Notes: generated from the sequence alone by a model not told the origin. Shown: positions 1 to 7,117, counted from the stretch's first letter. The stretch: 9,005 bases of DNA from Desulfosarcina sp. (GCA_030642405.1 DAOWNV010000092.1:1-9005), one strand, 5' to 3'. A program made the numbers and translations.

Positions 1-563
1 CGAATCACATGCTGCATTGGGTCTGCGATATGCACCTTCGGCATTCCGGATGCAAACACATGTTCATACAAAACTGCACCCGATCCCACCAGAATGGTAC
101 CATTAGGCAGTGTCCTCGCTACTGCTTCGGGTGAAGATACGATTGCCGGTGTTCCTGAATTAGAAAGATCAACACTGCAATTATCGAACATGGCGTGATA
201 GACTTCACCCCGCCGTGCATCTATCATTGCAACGATTGGATGTTGAAAACGGTAAAGCGGATAAACAAGTGCCTCCAGACTGCTGACACCAACAACAGGT
301 GTCTTGTTGGCAGCGGCAAGGCCTTTAACCGTGCTCAGGCCGATTCGCAATCCGGTAAATGTCCCCGGACCCAGTGTAACGGCGATTCCTTCCAGGTTGC
401 ACGGTGCCTTGTCACAGCTTGAAAGAACCCGGTGAATCATCGACATCAGATGGCGGGAGTGAGTTTTTCCTGCAGTATAGATCTCTTCCACCAACAGGCA
501 ATTGTTTTCCAACAGCGCCACACTGCAACTGGTCGTGGATGTGTCAATGGCCAACAGATTCAT
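1..563 (-). CDS. tsaB: tRNA threonylcarbamoyladenosine biosynthesis protein TsaB (3' end beyond window)
   Basis: TsaB is the inactive ASKHA-fold partner of TsaD. It scaffolds the cytoplasmic TsaD-TsaB-TsaE complex that puts the threonylcarbamoyl group on A37 of ANN-decoding tRNAs (family knowledge). Seen here: 187 codons open from an ATG at 563 to the left edge. The N-terminal strand and phosphate-loop-like start MNLLAIDTSTTS is present, then GPGTFTGLRIG at about residues 65-75, then IDARRGEVY at about 114-122, which is a typical TsaB signature. Usual family length is about 220-235 residues, so roughly 40 residues are missing at the C-terminus. The ATG shares one base with the lon stop codon (TAATG) and has only a weak GGAA upstream, so translation is probably coupled to lon. 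The gene is open to the window edge with no frameshift. Identity is confident from the motifs. Confidence 0.93.
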   Translation of the reverse strand, partial: MNLLAIDTSTTSCSVALLENNCLLVEEIYTAGKTHSRHLMSMIHRVLSSCDKAPCNLEGIAVTLGPGTFTGLRIGLSTVKGLAAANKTPVVGVSSLEALVYPLYRFQHPIVAMIDARRGEVYHAMFDNCSVDLSNSGTPAIVSSPEAVARTLPNGTILVGSGAVLYEHVFASGMPKVHIADPMQHVI

Positions 564-2995
564 TATCGACGTTTTCCGGCCGGCTTTCTTTTCTTCACCG
601 TAGATACCTTTTTCAAAGGCGCCGGCTCCAAGGCAAGTTCTAAGACTTGATCCATGTTTGCAACAGGAACGAATTTGAGCTTTCTTTTGACGTTCTTTGG
701 GATTTCAACCAGATCTTTTTTGTTTTTCTCGGGAATAATCACTGTATGGATGCCGGCACGAAGAGCACCCATTGCTTTTTCTTTCAGTCCGCCGATGGGT
801 AGCACCCGGCCCCTTAATGTAATCTCGCCGGTCATTGCAACATCTTTATTGCCAGGCCGATTGGAAAGAGCGGAAATCAGAGCCGTTGCTATGGCGGTTC
901 CCGCTGAAGGCCCGTCCTTGGGGATCGCACCTGCCGGTACATGAATATGGATATCCCGGTTGTCAAAAACCGCATCTTTGACACCAAACAAGTCAATATT
1001 AGCTCTGGTATAGCTCAAAGCCGCTCGAGCCGATTCCTGCATTACTTCACCCAATTGCCCTGTAAGAATCATCTCTCCCTTGCCATTGATCAACGAAGCC
1101 TCTACGTAAAGCACTTCTCCACCGACCTGGGTCCAGGCCAAACCTGTGGAAAGGCCAACCTGACTGTGCTCTTTGTCTAACTCAGGATAATACTTTGGTG
1201 GACCCAGATATTTTCCCAATGATTGACGGGTTACATGAAAAGGCCCCTGCTCCCCTTCTGCGAGCCGTCGGGCGATTTTGCGACATAGGCTCCCCAATTC
1301 CCGTTCCAGGTTCCTCAACCCGGCTTCAGACGTATATTCGTTGATCACCTGAATTATTGTACCATCACTGAATTTTATTTGATGAGGCTTGATCCCGTTT
1401 TCCTTCACCTGACGGGGAATCAGATGTTTTTTCGCGATAACGGCTTTTTCATCCTCCGTATAGCCGGACAGATGAATAACTTCCATCCGGTCCAATAAGG
1501 CCAACGGGATTGTGTCTGTTATATTTGCCGTAAGAATGAACATCACTTTGGAAAGGTCAAAATGAAGATTGAGGTAATGATCGGAAAACTCTGAATTTTG
1601 TTCAGGATCCAACGCCTCAAGGAGAGCTGAAGAAGGGTCTCCGCGAAAATCGGCACCAAGCTTATCGATTTCATCCATCATGAAAACAGGATTGTTTGAA
1701 CCGGCCTGTTTCAATCCCTGAATGATTCTACCGGGCAATGCGCCTATATAGGTCCGTCGATGTCCCCTGATCTCGGCTTCATCCCTTATCCCACCCAATG
1801 AAATTCGAATGAATTTTCGTTTCATGGCACTGGCAATGGCTCGACCCAGGGATGTTTTTCCTACGCCGGGAGGGCCTACAAAACAAAGAATAGGCCCTTT
1901 GGTTTTCGGATTCAGTTTGCGGACACTCAGGTACTCTAAAATTCGATCTTTGATTTTATCCAATCCAAAATGATTTTGATCCAGGGTAGTTTTGGCTTTT
2001 TTGATGTCGATAACATCCGTCGTCGATTTGCTCCATGGCAGTTCCACCATCCAGTCTATATAGGTCCGTACCACTGAAGATTCAGCAGAATCCGGATGCA
2101 TTTGTTCCAACCTTCGAAGTTGTTTTTCGGCCTCAGATTTTGCATCCTTACTCATGCGCGCATTCTTGATCTTCCTTTTAAAGTTTGCAATTTCTTCCGC
2201 ACGTTCGTCGAGTTCTCCCAGTTCTTTGTGAATAACCCGAACCTGCTCCCTCAAAAAATAATCCTTCTGGCTTTTAGATATCTCGTCTTTTACCTCGGAT
2301 TGGATTTTAGCCTGAATGGAAGACAGTTCCACTTCGCGAAACAAAAGATCATTGACTTTTCTCAACCGCTCGTAAGGATTAAGAATCTCGATAATAGCCT
2401 GGGTTTCCTCGATTTTTAATCGCAAATTGGAAGCAACCAGATCAGCAAGACGGCCAGGATCTTCAATGCTTTCCAAAATAGATCCGACTTCATTTGTATA
2501 TTCACCCCTTAAAGAGAGAATTTTTTCTGAATATTCCCGTACATTTCGCATGAGTGCTTCGGATTCAAGACCAACCGGCATTGAATCCGGTTCTTTGATA
2601 ATTTCAATTTTTACACGAAAAAGGGAACGCTTTCTGACGTATCTGATAATTTTCCCTTTTGCGATCCCCTGAACCAAGGCCTTTACACGCCCATCGGGTA
2701 GCTTGAGCATTCTAAGAATCCGACTCACCGTACCGATTTTATAAATCTCTTCGGCTTTGGGTTTCTCTATGCCCGGATCCATCTGTGTCGCCACGAACAG
2801 GTATCTATCTTTGGAAATTGACTCCTCAATGGCGTTCACCGATTTTTCCCGTCCCACAAAAAGCGGTAACAGCATATCGGAAAATATCACTACATCCCTT
2901 ACCGGCATCATGGGAAGCGTCGTTGGAATCACTGCATTCGGTTCGTCTTCTTCAATGATGCTGATTAAATCGTTTTTATCTGTTTCGGCCATCAT
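563..2995 (-). CDS. lon: ATP-dependent Lon protease (LonA type)
   Basis: Lon is a cytoplasmic homohexameric AAA+ serine protease that unfolds and degrades damaged and regulatory proteins. The product is 810 residues, close to the family norm. Seen in order: the N-terminal substrate-binding domain (starting LPMMPVRDVVIFSDMLLPLFVG, about 27-48), a long coiled helix region (about 205-300), Walker A GPPGVGKT at 374-381, Walker B FMMDEID at 438-444, and the protease domain with catalytic Ser697 (in KDGPSAGT) and Lys740 (in GLKEK). The Ser-Lys spacing of 43 matches E. coli Lon. The last ~18 residues form a Lys/Arg-rich tail. The reading frame opens at a TTG at 3007, but GGGAG lies just before two adjacent ATGs (2995 and 2992). 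These are the likelier starts, and I cannot decide between them. The gene overlaps tsaB by one base. Confidence 0.97.
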   Translation of the reverse strand: MMAETDKNDLISIIEEDEPNAVIPTTLPMMPVRDVVIFSDMLLPLFVGREKSVNAIEESISKDRYLFVATQMDPGIEKPKAEEIYKIGTVSRILRMLKLPDGRVKALVQGIAKGKIIRYVRKRSLFRVKIEIIKEPDSMPVGLESEALMRNVREYSEKILSLRGEYTNEVGSILESIEDPGRLADLVASNLRLKIEETQAIIEILNPYERLRKVNDLLFREVELSSIQAKIQSEVKDEISKSQKDYFLREQVRVIHKELGELDERAEEIANFKRKIKNARMSKDAKSEAEKQLRRLEQMHPDSAESSVVRTYIDWMVELPWSKSTTDVIDIKKAKTTLDQNHFGLDKIKDRILEYLSVRKLNPKTKGPILCFVGPPGVGKTSLGRAIASAMKRKFIRISLGGIRDEAEIRGHRRTYIGALPGRIIQGLKQAGSNNPVFMMDEIDKLGADFRGDPSSALLEALDPEQNSEFSDHYLNLHFDLSKVMFILTANITDTIPLALLDRMEVIHLSGYTEDEKAVIAKKHLIPRQVKENGIKPHQIKFSDGTIIQVINEYTSEAGLRNLERELGSLCRKIARRLAEGEQGPFHVTRQSLGKYLGPPKYYPELDKEHSQVGLSTGLAWTQVGGEVLYVEASLINGKGEMILTGQLGEVMQESARAALSYTRANIDLFGVKDAVFDNRDIHIHVPAGAIPKDGPSAGTAIATALISALSNRPGNKDVAMTGEITLRGRVLPIGGLKEKAMGALRAGIHTVIIPEKNKKDLVEIPKNVKRKLKFVPVANMDQVLELALEPAPLKKVSTVKKRKPAGKRR

Positions 2996-3065
2996 GACTC
3001 CCGGCAACTAAATCTTTCTTATGTTTATTCACGAATCTGCCAATAAACCCAATGACACAGAACTA

Positions 3066-3096
3066 ATTATAATAAGACCTAATTTTTCTTTGACAA
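3066..3096 (-). promoter_or_regulatory. candidate sigma70-type promoter of lon
   Basis: Read on the minus strand, TTGTCA (3096-3091, one mismatch to TTGACA) is followed after 16 bp by TATTAT (3074-3069). This overlaps a perfect TATAAT (3071-3066) that sits at a 19 bp spacing. Transcription would start near 3060, giving a leader of about 65 bases before lon. No heat-shock (sigma32-type) or CIRCE-like element was recognised. The call rests on consensus matching alone. Confidence 0.45.
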
Positions 3097-3117
3097 TGTT
3101 ATGCATGTTCTTTTAAG
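3090..3117 (+). promoter_or_regulatory. candidate sigma70-type promoter of pilD
   Basis: A perfect TTGACA (3090-3095) is followed after 16 bp by TTTAAG (3112-3117, four of six matches to TATAAT). The start would fall near 3124, about 30 bases ahead of the pilD ATG. The -35 box overlaps that of the divergent lon promoter, so both polymerases could not bind at once. Consensus matching only. Confidence 0.4.
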
Positions 3118-3153
3118 AAAATTCAGTTCATCTTCAACGGAAACTTCAAGGGT

Positions 3154-3930
3154 ATGAGTATCTATTTGTTCATCAATTTGACCGCCTTTGTCATTGGGGC
3201 TTGTATCGGTAGTTTTTTAAACGTCTGTATCTACCGCATCCCGGTTGGTTTATCCATCGTAAGCCCTGGGTCCAGCTGTCCCCAATGCAAGACGATGATT
3301 CCTTTTTACGACAATATCCCCATTCTCAGCTATTTGGTTTTGATGGGAAGGTGTCGAAACTGCAGGACCTTCATATCTTTTCGTTACCCATTTGTGGAAA
3401 TTCTAACCGGTTTTTTTGCCTTTTCCTGTGCACTGGTATTCGGTCCGACACTTTACAGTCTGACGGTTTTTGTATTTATAGCTACCCTCATCGTAGTTAC
3501 CTTTATCGATATAGATCACAGAATCATTCCTGATAGCATTTCACTTTCAGGTATTCCCATCTTTTTTCTCGCTGGTCTGGCAAACCCATCGCTACACTGG
3601 CAGGACAGTGCGTTGGGAATCCTCGCAGGAGGCGGCACGCTTTACGCAGTCGCCTGGGGATATCAAATCGTTACAGGACGCGATGGAATGGGAGGTGGGG
3701 ATATTAAACTGCTGGCTATGATCGGAGCAATGGTCGGTTGGAGGGGCGTTATCTTTACTGTATTTGCCTCATCTGTCATCGGTACCCTGATCGGTATGCT
3801 GACCATGATCAAATCAGGAAAAGGGATGCGACTGGCGATTCCATTTGGTCCATTTTTATCTACCGGAGCGGTCATCTATCTATTTTTTGGTAATCAGCTG
3901 ATCTATTGGTATATCAATATGCTTCGTTAG
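3154..3930 (+). CDS. pilD: prepilin peptidase / N-methyltransferase (type IV leader peptidase)
   Basis: This is an inner-membrane aspartyl protease (A24 family). It cleaves the short leader of type IV prepilins and pseudopilins and methylates the new N-terminus, supplying type IV pili and/or type II secretion. The 258 residues begin with GSFLNVCIYRIP (19-30). A zinc-binding loop follows with Cys42, Cys45, Cys67 and Cys70, as in bifunctional enzymes with the methyltransferase domain. The catalytic aspartates are Asp119 in FIDIDHRIIPD and Asp183 in GMGGGDIKL. Their spacing of 64 is as in Pseudomonas PilD. About seven or eight hydrophobic segments follow the usual layout. The ATG at 3154 is the only start codon after the upstream in-frame stop, yet AAGGG lies only one base before it, so initiation may be inefficient. 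No pilus or secretion genes are adjacent, which is common for this gene. Confidence 0.95.
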   Translation: MSIYLFINLTAFVIGACIGSFLNVCIYRIPVGLSIVSPGSSCPQCKTMIPFYDNIPILSYLVLMGRCRNCRTFISFRYPFVEILTGFFAFSCALVFGPTLYSLTVFVFIATLIVVTFIDIDHRIIPDSISLSGIPIFFLAGLANPSLHWQDSALGILAGGGTLYAVAWGYQIVTGRDGMGGGDIKLLAMIGAMVGWRGVIFTVFASSVIGTLIGMLTMIKSGKGMRLAIPFGPFLSTGAVIYLFFGNQLIYWYINMLR

Positions 3931-3947
3931 CACATTATGCCGACAAG

Positions 3948-6278
3948 TCAGGCAATACCGATAAATTCAAAATTCATTTTGGCTTGAAACTTTTCAATCC
4001 GTTTGAATATCTCCTTTAACATGGTTTGTTCAATATGGGTAAGTTTTTTCGGATTGATGTAATTATCCGGCATACCTTTGTCATTCATCACGGCAGTAAT
4101 CTGTCGAACAAACCTGAGTTGCATCAAAAAACTGTATGCTTTTTCCAATTCTTCGTATTCTTTTGGGGAAATCGCCTTCTTAATCCTGAGTTGTTCAAGT
4201 CGGTCCATTGTATTGGTTTCCTCGACATTGTTTTTCAGAGCATACACACGTGCGAAATCGACAATGGGTGTCATGGCACTTTTAATGTCGAACGCATTTC
4301 GATGCCGCCCTTTGGACTCAACCACGAAATTCCGAAAAAAGCCAAGAGGAGGTTTGAAATGAAGTGCATTTTCAGTCATATGTCTTAAAAAACCAGGCCA
4401 CCCTTTTAAGGACAAAAACAGATACGCCCGCAATTCTTCAATAAGCGATTCCTCACCAAACCCGAATCTGAAATCGAAAAAAATATTTGCCTGCAATAAA
4501 TCTTCCGCCTCTGCAGCGTGAATCCATTCTCTGAAATACGTTTTCCATCGGGATAGGGGCTTACACCACTTTGGATTCTTTGCCATGACACCACCGGTAC
4601 AAAAGTCATAACCGACCTGATTTAGCAGCGTGCAGACCAGTTCTCCGAATTTCAGGAAATAATCTTTGACCGCTTCGGATTCAGCCGGTTTCGGATCCTT
4701 ATAGATGATGGCATTATCCTGATCAGTTTTAAGCGTTTGTTCCCGTCTTCCCTCACTTCCCATAATCATGAATACAAAAGGCTCAGGTGGCGCCCCAAGT
4801 TTATCAAGTGTGATTGAGATTAGCTTGTTCAAAATGCTGTCGGATACGGTGGTAATAAAACGGGTCACGTTTTTCGCAGTAGCCCCATTGTGAATCAAGC
4901 TGCGTACCAGACCGGCTAATTGCTGGTATTTTTTAGCAATCTTGTCTATGGTGACGGCTTTTTGAATCTCATGCAGCAGAAAAAGCGGCGATTGCCCTTG
5001 AGAGGCAAGAATCTCTTTGTTGGACAACATACCGACAACCACACCATCCGCATTCACAATCCCAACATGCTGAAAATCTTCCTCCAGCATCGTCATCATG
5101 GCTTCGAAAACCAGAGCATTTTCCGATATGGTGCGAAGAGGCGCCGACATGATGCCGCCAACCGATTTGTTTATGGGATATCCTCCGGCAATAACTTTGC
5201 CGGCAAGATCTTTTTCCGTAATAATACCCACCTGTTTGGAATTGGTGGAACGAATAAAGGCATAACTGCTTTTTTGTCTTGCCATCTCACTCGCAGTATC
5301 TTGGATGGTCATGTCGGAATCGCAAAAAACAGGCTGCCGCGAAAAAATTTGGGACAACGACTGATTAAAAAATTGCAGGCTGTCATCTTTGGGCTGCAGT
5401 GTCTTTGCAATTATTGCCGCATAAGACCGACTGAGCATCCTTTTTCCGAAAGTGTCGGAAAAGAAATCGGAAAAGGCGCTGTTTTGTTGGCAAAGGTCGT
5501 AGAAAAGCTGACCAGGTAGCACACAAAACGTTGAATCTTCAATGACTTCCATCGTACGGACTGACAGTCCGTCATGCAAGAGCATGGAGATACCACCGTA
5601 AATATCACCTTCAGCAAGAATTTCTACCATGGTCTTCTTGCCGTTTTCCTCGTAATACCGTTCAGCTGCACCTTTTTGAAGAATGTAGAGATATCCGACG
5701 CGCGTTTTTCCCTGAACAAACAGGATAGTTCCTTTGGGATAAGAAACACGGGAGAGTGATCCTGAAATGCGGCCGACTTCCTCCTCCGGCAAGAAGGTGA
5801 AGGGGTCGATTTCGGACAAAAAGAGGTGATCCCGGCCGGCACGGGTAATCGCATCCAGTGATTTGTCAAAAATATTATGGCTGAAATTGGCTAAAAAATA
5901 TTCATAGAACGCTTTGTTTTTTGTACATACTTCCATAATGACGGTGTCAGGAATGGAGATGGCATCCACCTCCGTCTCCGCTTTCACTGTTCGGAGAGAT
6001 ATCCCTGCGTTTAGCATCACCGATATTCCACCGAAAACCTCTCCTTTTTTAATATATCCGGTTAATTTCTCTCTACCCCCATCATCCCGGTAGAGTGAAA
6101 GCTGTCCGGTAATGACCACCAGCACATTTTTAATTTGTGTCTTGCCCTGGGTAGATATGGAATATCCTTCTGAGAAATGGGAGAATTTTGATTGGAACAC
6201 CACATTTTCAAGTTCTTCATCACTGAGAAACGAAAAATGCGGCAAGGCTGAAAGGAACCGGCGAATTCCCTGTTCCAT
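3948..6278 (-). CDS. tandem cNMP-binding / CBS pair / DUF294 nucleotidyltransferase signalling protein
   Basis: A 776-residue cytoplasmic protein with no signal peptide or membrane segment. In order: a cNMP-binding-like beta-barrel (about 10-130), a second one (about 158-280), two CBS motifs (about 318-428), a DUF294 nucleotidyltransferase core with GSEGRRE (507-513) and the acidic pair Asp519/Asp521 in TDQDN, a conserved MAKNPKWC block (565-572), and a DUF294_C helical domain (about 610-765, containing FDIKSAMTPIVDFARVYAL). The family resembles GlnD/GlnE-type nucleotidyltransferases and is usually annotated as predicted signal-transduction protein; its substrate is unknown. Both cNMP domains keep the pocket arginine (Arg96, Arg241) but have Gly-Gly where FGE is usual (83-84, 228-229). 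The start is supported by GGGGAGG nine bases upstream. DUF294 proteins often have one cNMP domain; here there are two. The 3' end converges on pilD. Domain assignment is firm; function is inferred. Confidence 0.9.
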   Translation of the reverse strand: MEQGIRRFLSALPHFSFLSDEELENVVFQSKFSHFSEGYSISTQGKTQIKNVLVVITGQLSLYRDDGGREKLTGYIKKGEVFGGISVMLNAGISLRTVKAETEVDAISIPDTVIMEVCTKNKAFYEYFLANFSHNIFDKSLDAITRAGRDHLFLSEIDPFTFLPEEEVGRISGSLSRVSYPKGTILFVQGKTRVGYLYILQKGAAERYYEENGKKTMVEILAEGDIYGGISMLLHDGLSVRTMEVIEDSTFCVLPGQLFYDLCQQNSAFSDFFSDTFGKRMLSRSYAAIIAKTLQPKDDSLQFFNQSLSQIFSRQPVFCDSDMTIQDTASEMARQKSSYAFIRSTNSKQVGIITEKDLAGKVIAGGYPINKSVGGIMSAPLRTISENALVFEAMMTMLEEDFQHVGIVNADGVVVGMLSNKEILASQGQSPLFLLHEIQKAVTIDKIAKKYQQLAGLVRSLIHNGATAKNVTRFITTVSDSILNKLISITLDKLGAPPEPFVFMIMGSEGRREQTLKTDQDNAIIYKDPKPAESEAVKDYFLKFGELVCTLLNQVGYDFCTGGVMAKNPKWCKPLSRWKTYFREWIHAAEAEDLLQANIFFDFRFGFGEESLIEELRAYLFLSLKGWPGFLRHMTENALHFKPPLGFFRNFVVESKGRHRNAFDIKSAMTPIVDFARVYALKNNVEETNTMDRLEQLRIKKAISPKEYEELEKAYSFLMQLRFVRQITAVMNDKGMPDNYINPKKLTHIEQTMLKEIFKRIEKFQAKMNFEFIGIA

Positions 6279-6325
6279 AAACTCTTTCCTCCCCTCATGA
6301 TTATCAACTGTGGGATAAGAAAACG

Positions 6326-6368
6326 AAAAATCCGGACTGCTGGAATAAAGTATTCCGTAGGCCGGATT
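6326..6368 (-). terminator. terminator-like hairpin upstream of the DUF294 gene
   Basis: AATCCGG (6329-6335) pairs with CCGGATT (6362-6368), CTGC with GTAG (one G-U), and GGAATA with TATTCC around an AAG loop. This makes about 17 base pairs with one mismatch and one bulge. On the minus strand the right-hand arm runs into TTTTT (6330-6326), the form of a Rho-independent terminator. It would stop transcripts coming from the DUF134 gene and the small ORF before they reach the DUF294 gene, whose ATG is only about 50 bases further on. A TATAAT box overlaps the base of the stem, so an attenuator role in the DUF294 leader is also possible. Confidence 0.6.
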
Positions 6369-6398
6369 ATAGTTCCTTGAAAAAGATCGATAAGCGGT

Positions 6399-6506
6399 TT
6401 ACAGCAATCCTGTCATTCTTTCGGCTACTGCACTGAAGCCTTCCGTCACCGGAGGTGATTTGTATTGTTGCTGATAGGAGACTCCTGCATCACAGCATTC
6501 AACCAT
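6399..6506 (-). CDS. possible small protein of 35 residues (unrecognised)
   Basis: This is a short ORF starting MVECCDAG and ending ERMTGLL. I do not recognise it. Supporting it: GGAG lies seven bases before the ATG, an in-frame TAG sits just upstream so this is the only start, and a terminator-like hairpin begins 31 bases after the stop. That would make it the last gene of a DUF134 transcript. It has adjacent cysteines (4-5), no membrane segment and no clear domain. Against it: the length is easily reached by chance, and it could be the remnant of a longer gene. Confidence 0.3.
   Translation of the reverse strand: MVECCDAGVSYQQQYKSPPVTEGFSAVAERMTGLL
6446..6458. repeat. short palindrome TCACC-GGA-GGTGA
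   Basis: A perfect inverted repeat with 5-base arms and a 3-base centre. On the plus strand its right arm contains GGAGGTGA, a near-ideal Shine-Dalgarno sequence, six bases before a TTG. It lies within the candidate small ORF on the other strand. It could be an operator half-site, or chance. Confidence 0.25.
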
Positions 6507-6624
6507 CTTCTATCTCCACATCAAACAAGGCAACGCAAAGCTGATTTGATACAGCTGCCTGCAGGAATTCTGTCGTTATGTTGTTTCTTGTCTCTCTTCG
6601 GTACTCTGTCAATACCAGGAACAA

Positions 6625-7044
6625 CTATTTTTTTTTCAGAAAACGATAAAAATCATCTTGACCACATTTCGGGCAGGATTCCGGACGCCCTGTTCCCAGC
6701 CCCTCATCCCATTGGTTATCGCATTTTCGGCAAAGAAATTGGCGTTTTTCTTCAATCATTTTGTAATTGCCGCCATCGACTTTTATTGCTTTCCCGTTTA
6801 TCAACGCATCGGCAACAGTTTGTCTCGCCTTATGAAGGATACGACCGAAGGTTGCCCTTGAAACGCCCATACATTCGCCGGAATCCTCGTGGGACAGCCT
6901 GTCTAGGTCCGCAAGTCGAAGTGCTTCCCGTTCATCAACTGTAATGCATACTTCGGAAAGATCCACCATGGGGATCCCCCTTGGTTTGAAAAAACTAATT
7001 TCCGGATTGAATGCTACGAGTCGGTCTTTTCTGGGTCTTCCCAT
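6625..7044 (-). CDS. DUF134 (UPF0251) HTH regulator with C-terminal zinc ribbon
   Basis: A 139-residue probable DNA-binding protein. It opens with MGRPRKDR and FNPEISFFKPRGIP, the classic DUF134 N-terminus. A sigma-70 region-4-like helix-turn-helix follows (about 35-82; LTVDEREALRLAD-like helix, then MGVSRATFGRILHKAR as recognition helix). The C-terminus has a CxxC...CxxC zinc ribbon (Cys105, Cys108, Cys124, Cys127). The frame is open upstream to 7107, but the ATG at 7044 has GGAGG four bases before it and begins at the conserved GRPRK motif, so it is chosen. DUF134 genes often sit beside NifX/NifB-type iron-molybdenum cluster or Mrp ATPase genes; none is here. The gene ends in nine consecutive A residues (AAA AAA AAA TAG), a possible slippage site. 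The regulated target is unknown. Confidence 0.9.
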   Translation of the reverse strand: MGRPRKDRLVAFNPEISFFKPRGIPMVDLSEVCITVDEREALRLADLDRLSHEDSGECMGVSRATFGRILHKARQTVADALINGKAIKVDGGNYKMIEEKRQFLCRKCDNQWDEGLGTGRPESCPKCGQDDFYRFLKKK

Positions 7045-7077
7045 GCGCCCTCCAATATAGCATATACTCGATTGAAA

Positions 7078-7107
7078 ATAATTAATCCTTTCGTCTTTGA
7101 TTGTCAA
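7078..7107 (-). promoter_or_regulatory. candidate sigma70-type promoter of the DUF134 gene
   Basis: On the minus strand a perfect TTGACA (7107-7102) is followed after 18 bp by AATTAT (7083-7078, four of six matches). Transcription would begin near 7071, about 27 bases before the ATG. This suggests DUF134 can be expressed apart from the membrane-protein gene just upstream. Consensus matching only. Confidence 0.4.
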
Positions 7108-7117
7108 GTCAATCTGA

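Larger units (their letters stand above)
6279..6624. other. 346-bp intergenic region between the DUF294 and DUF134 genes
   Basis: No established gene was found here. It holds, from right to left on the minus strand: 118 bases after the DUF134 stop, a 35-codon ORF with a good ribosome binding site (6399-6506), a small palindrome TCACCGGAGGTGA (6446-6458), a perfect TATAAT box read on the minus strand (6371-6366), a strong hairpin with a T-tract (6326-6368), and the GGGGAGG ribosome binding site of the DUF294 gene. No tRNA, known riboswitch or direct repeat was recognised. Confidence 0.6.

Noticed and set aside
2996..3007. TTG at 3007 as the lon start, adding four residues
   Set aside because: The GGGAG ribosome site lies downstream of this TTG and in front of the ATG pair.
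3938..3954. TGCC...GGCA hairpin between pilD and the DUF294 gene as a bidirectional terminator
   Set aside because: The stem is only about four to six pairs with a bulge, and no T-tract follows on either strand.
4920..5519. Plus-strand ORF of 199 codons
   Set aside because: Fully antisense to the cNMP/CBS part of the DUF294 gene, whose domains are unmistakable. The translation is Arg/His-rich with no motif.
6465..6944. Plus-strand ORF of 159 codons from a TTG with a near-perfect GGAGGTGA six bases upstream
   Set aside because: About two thirds lies antisense to the well-supported DUF134 gene and the product shows no domain character. The good ribosome-like site is part of a small palindrome and probably chance.
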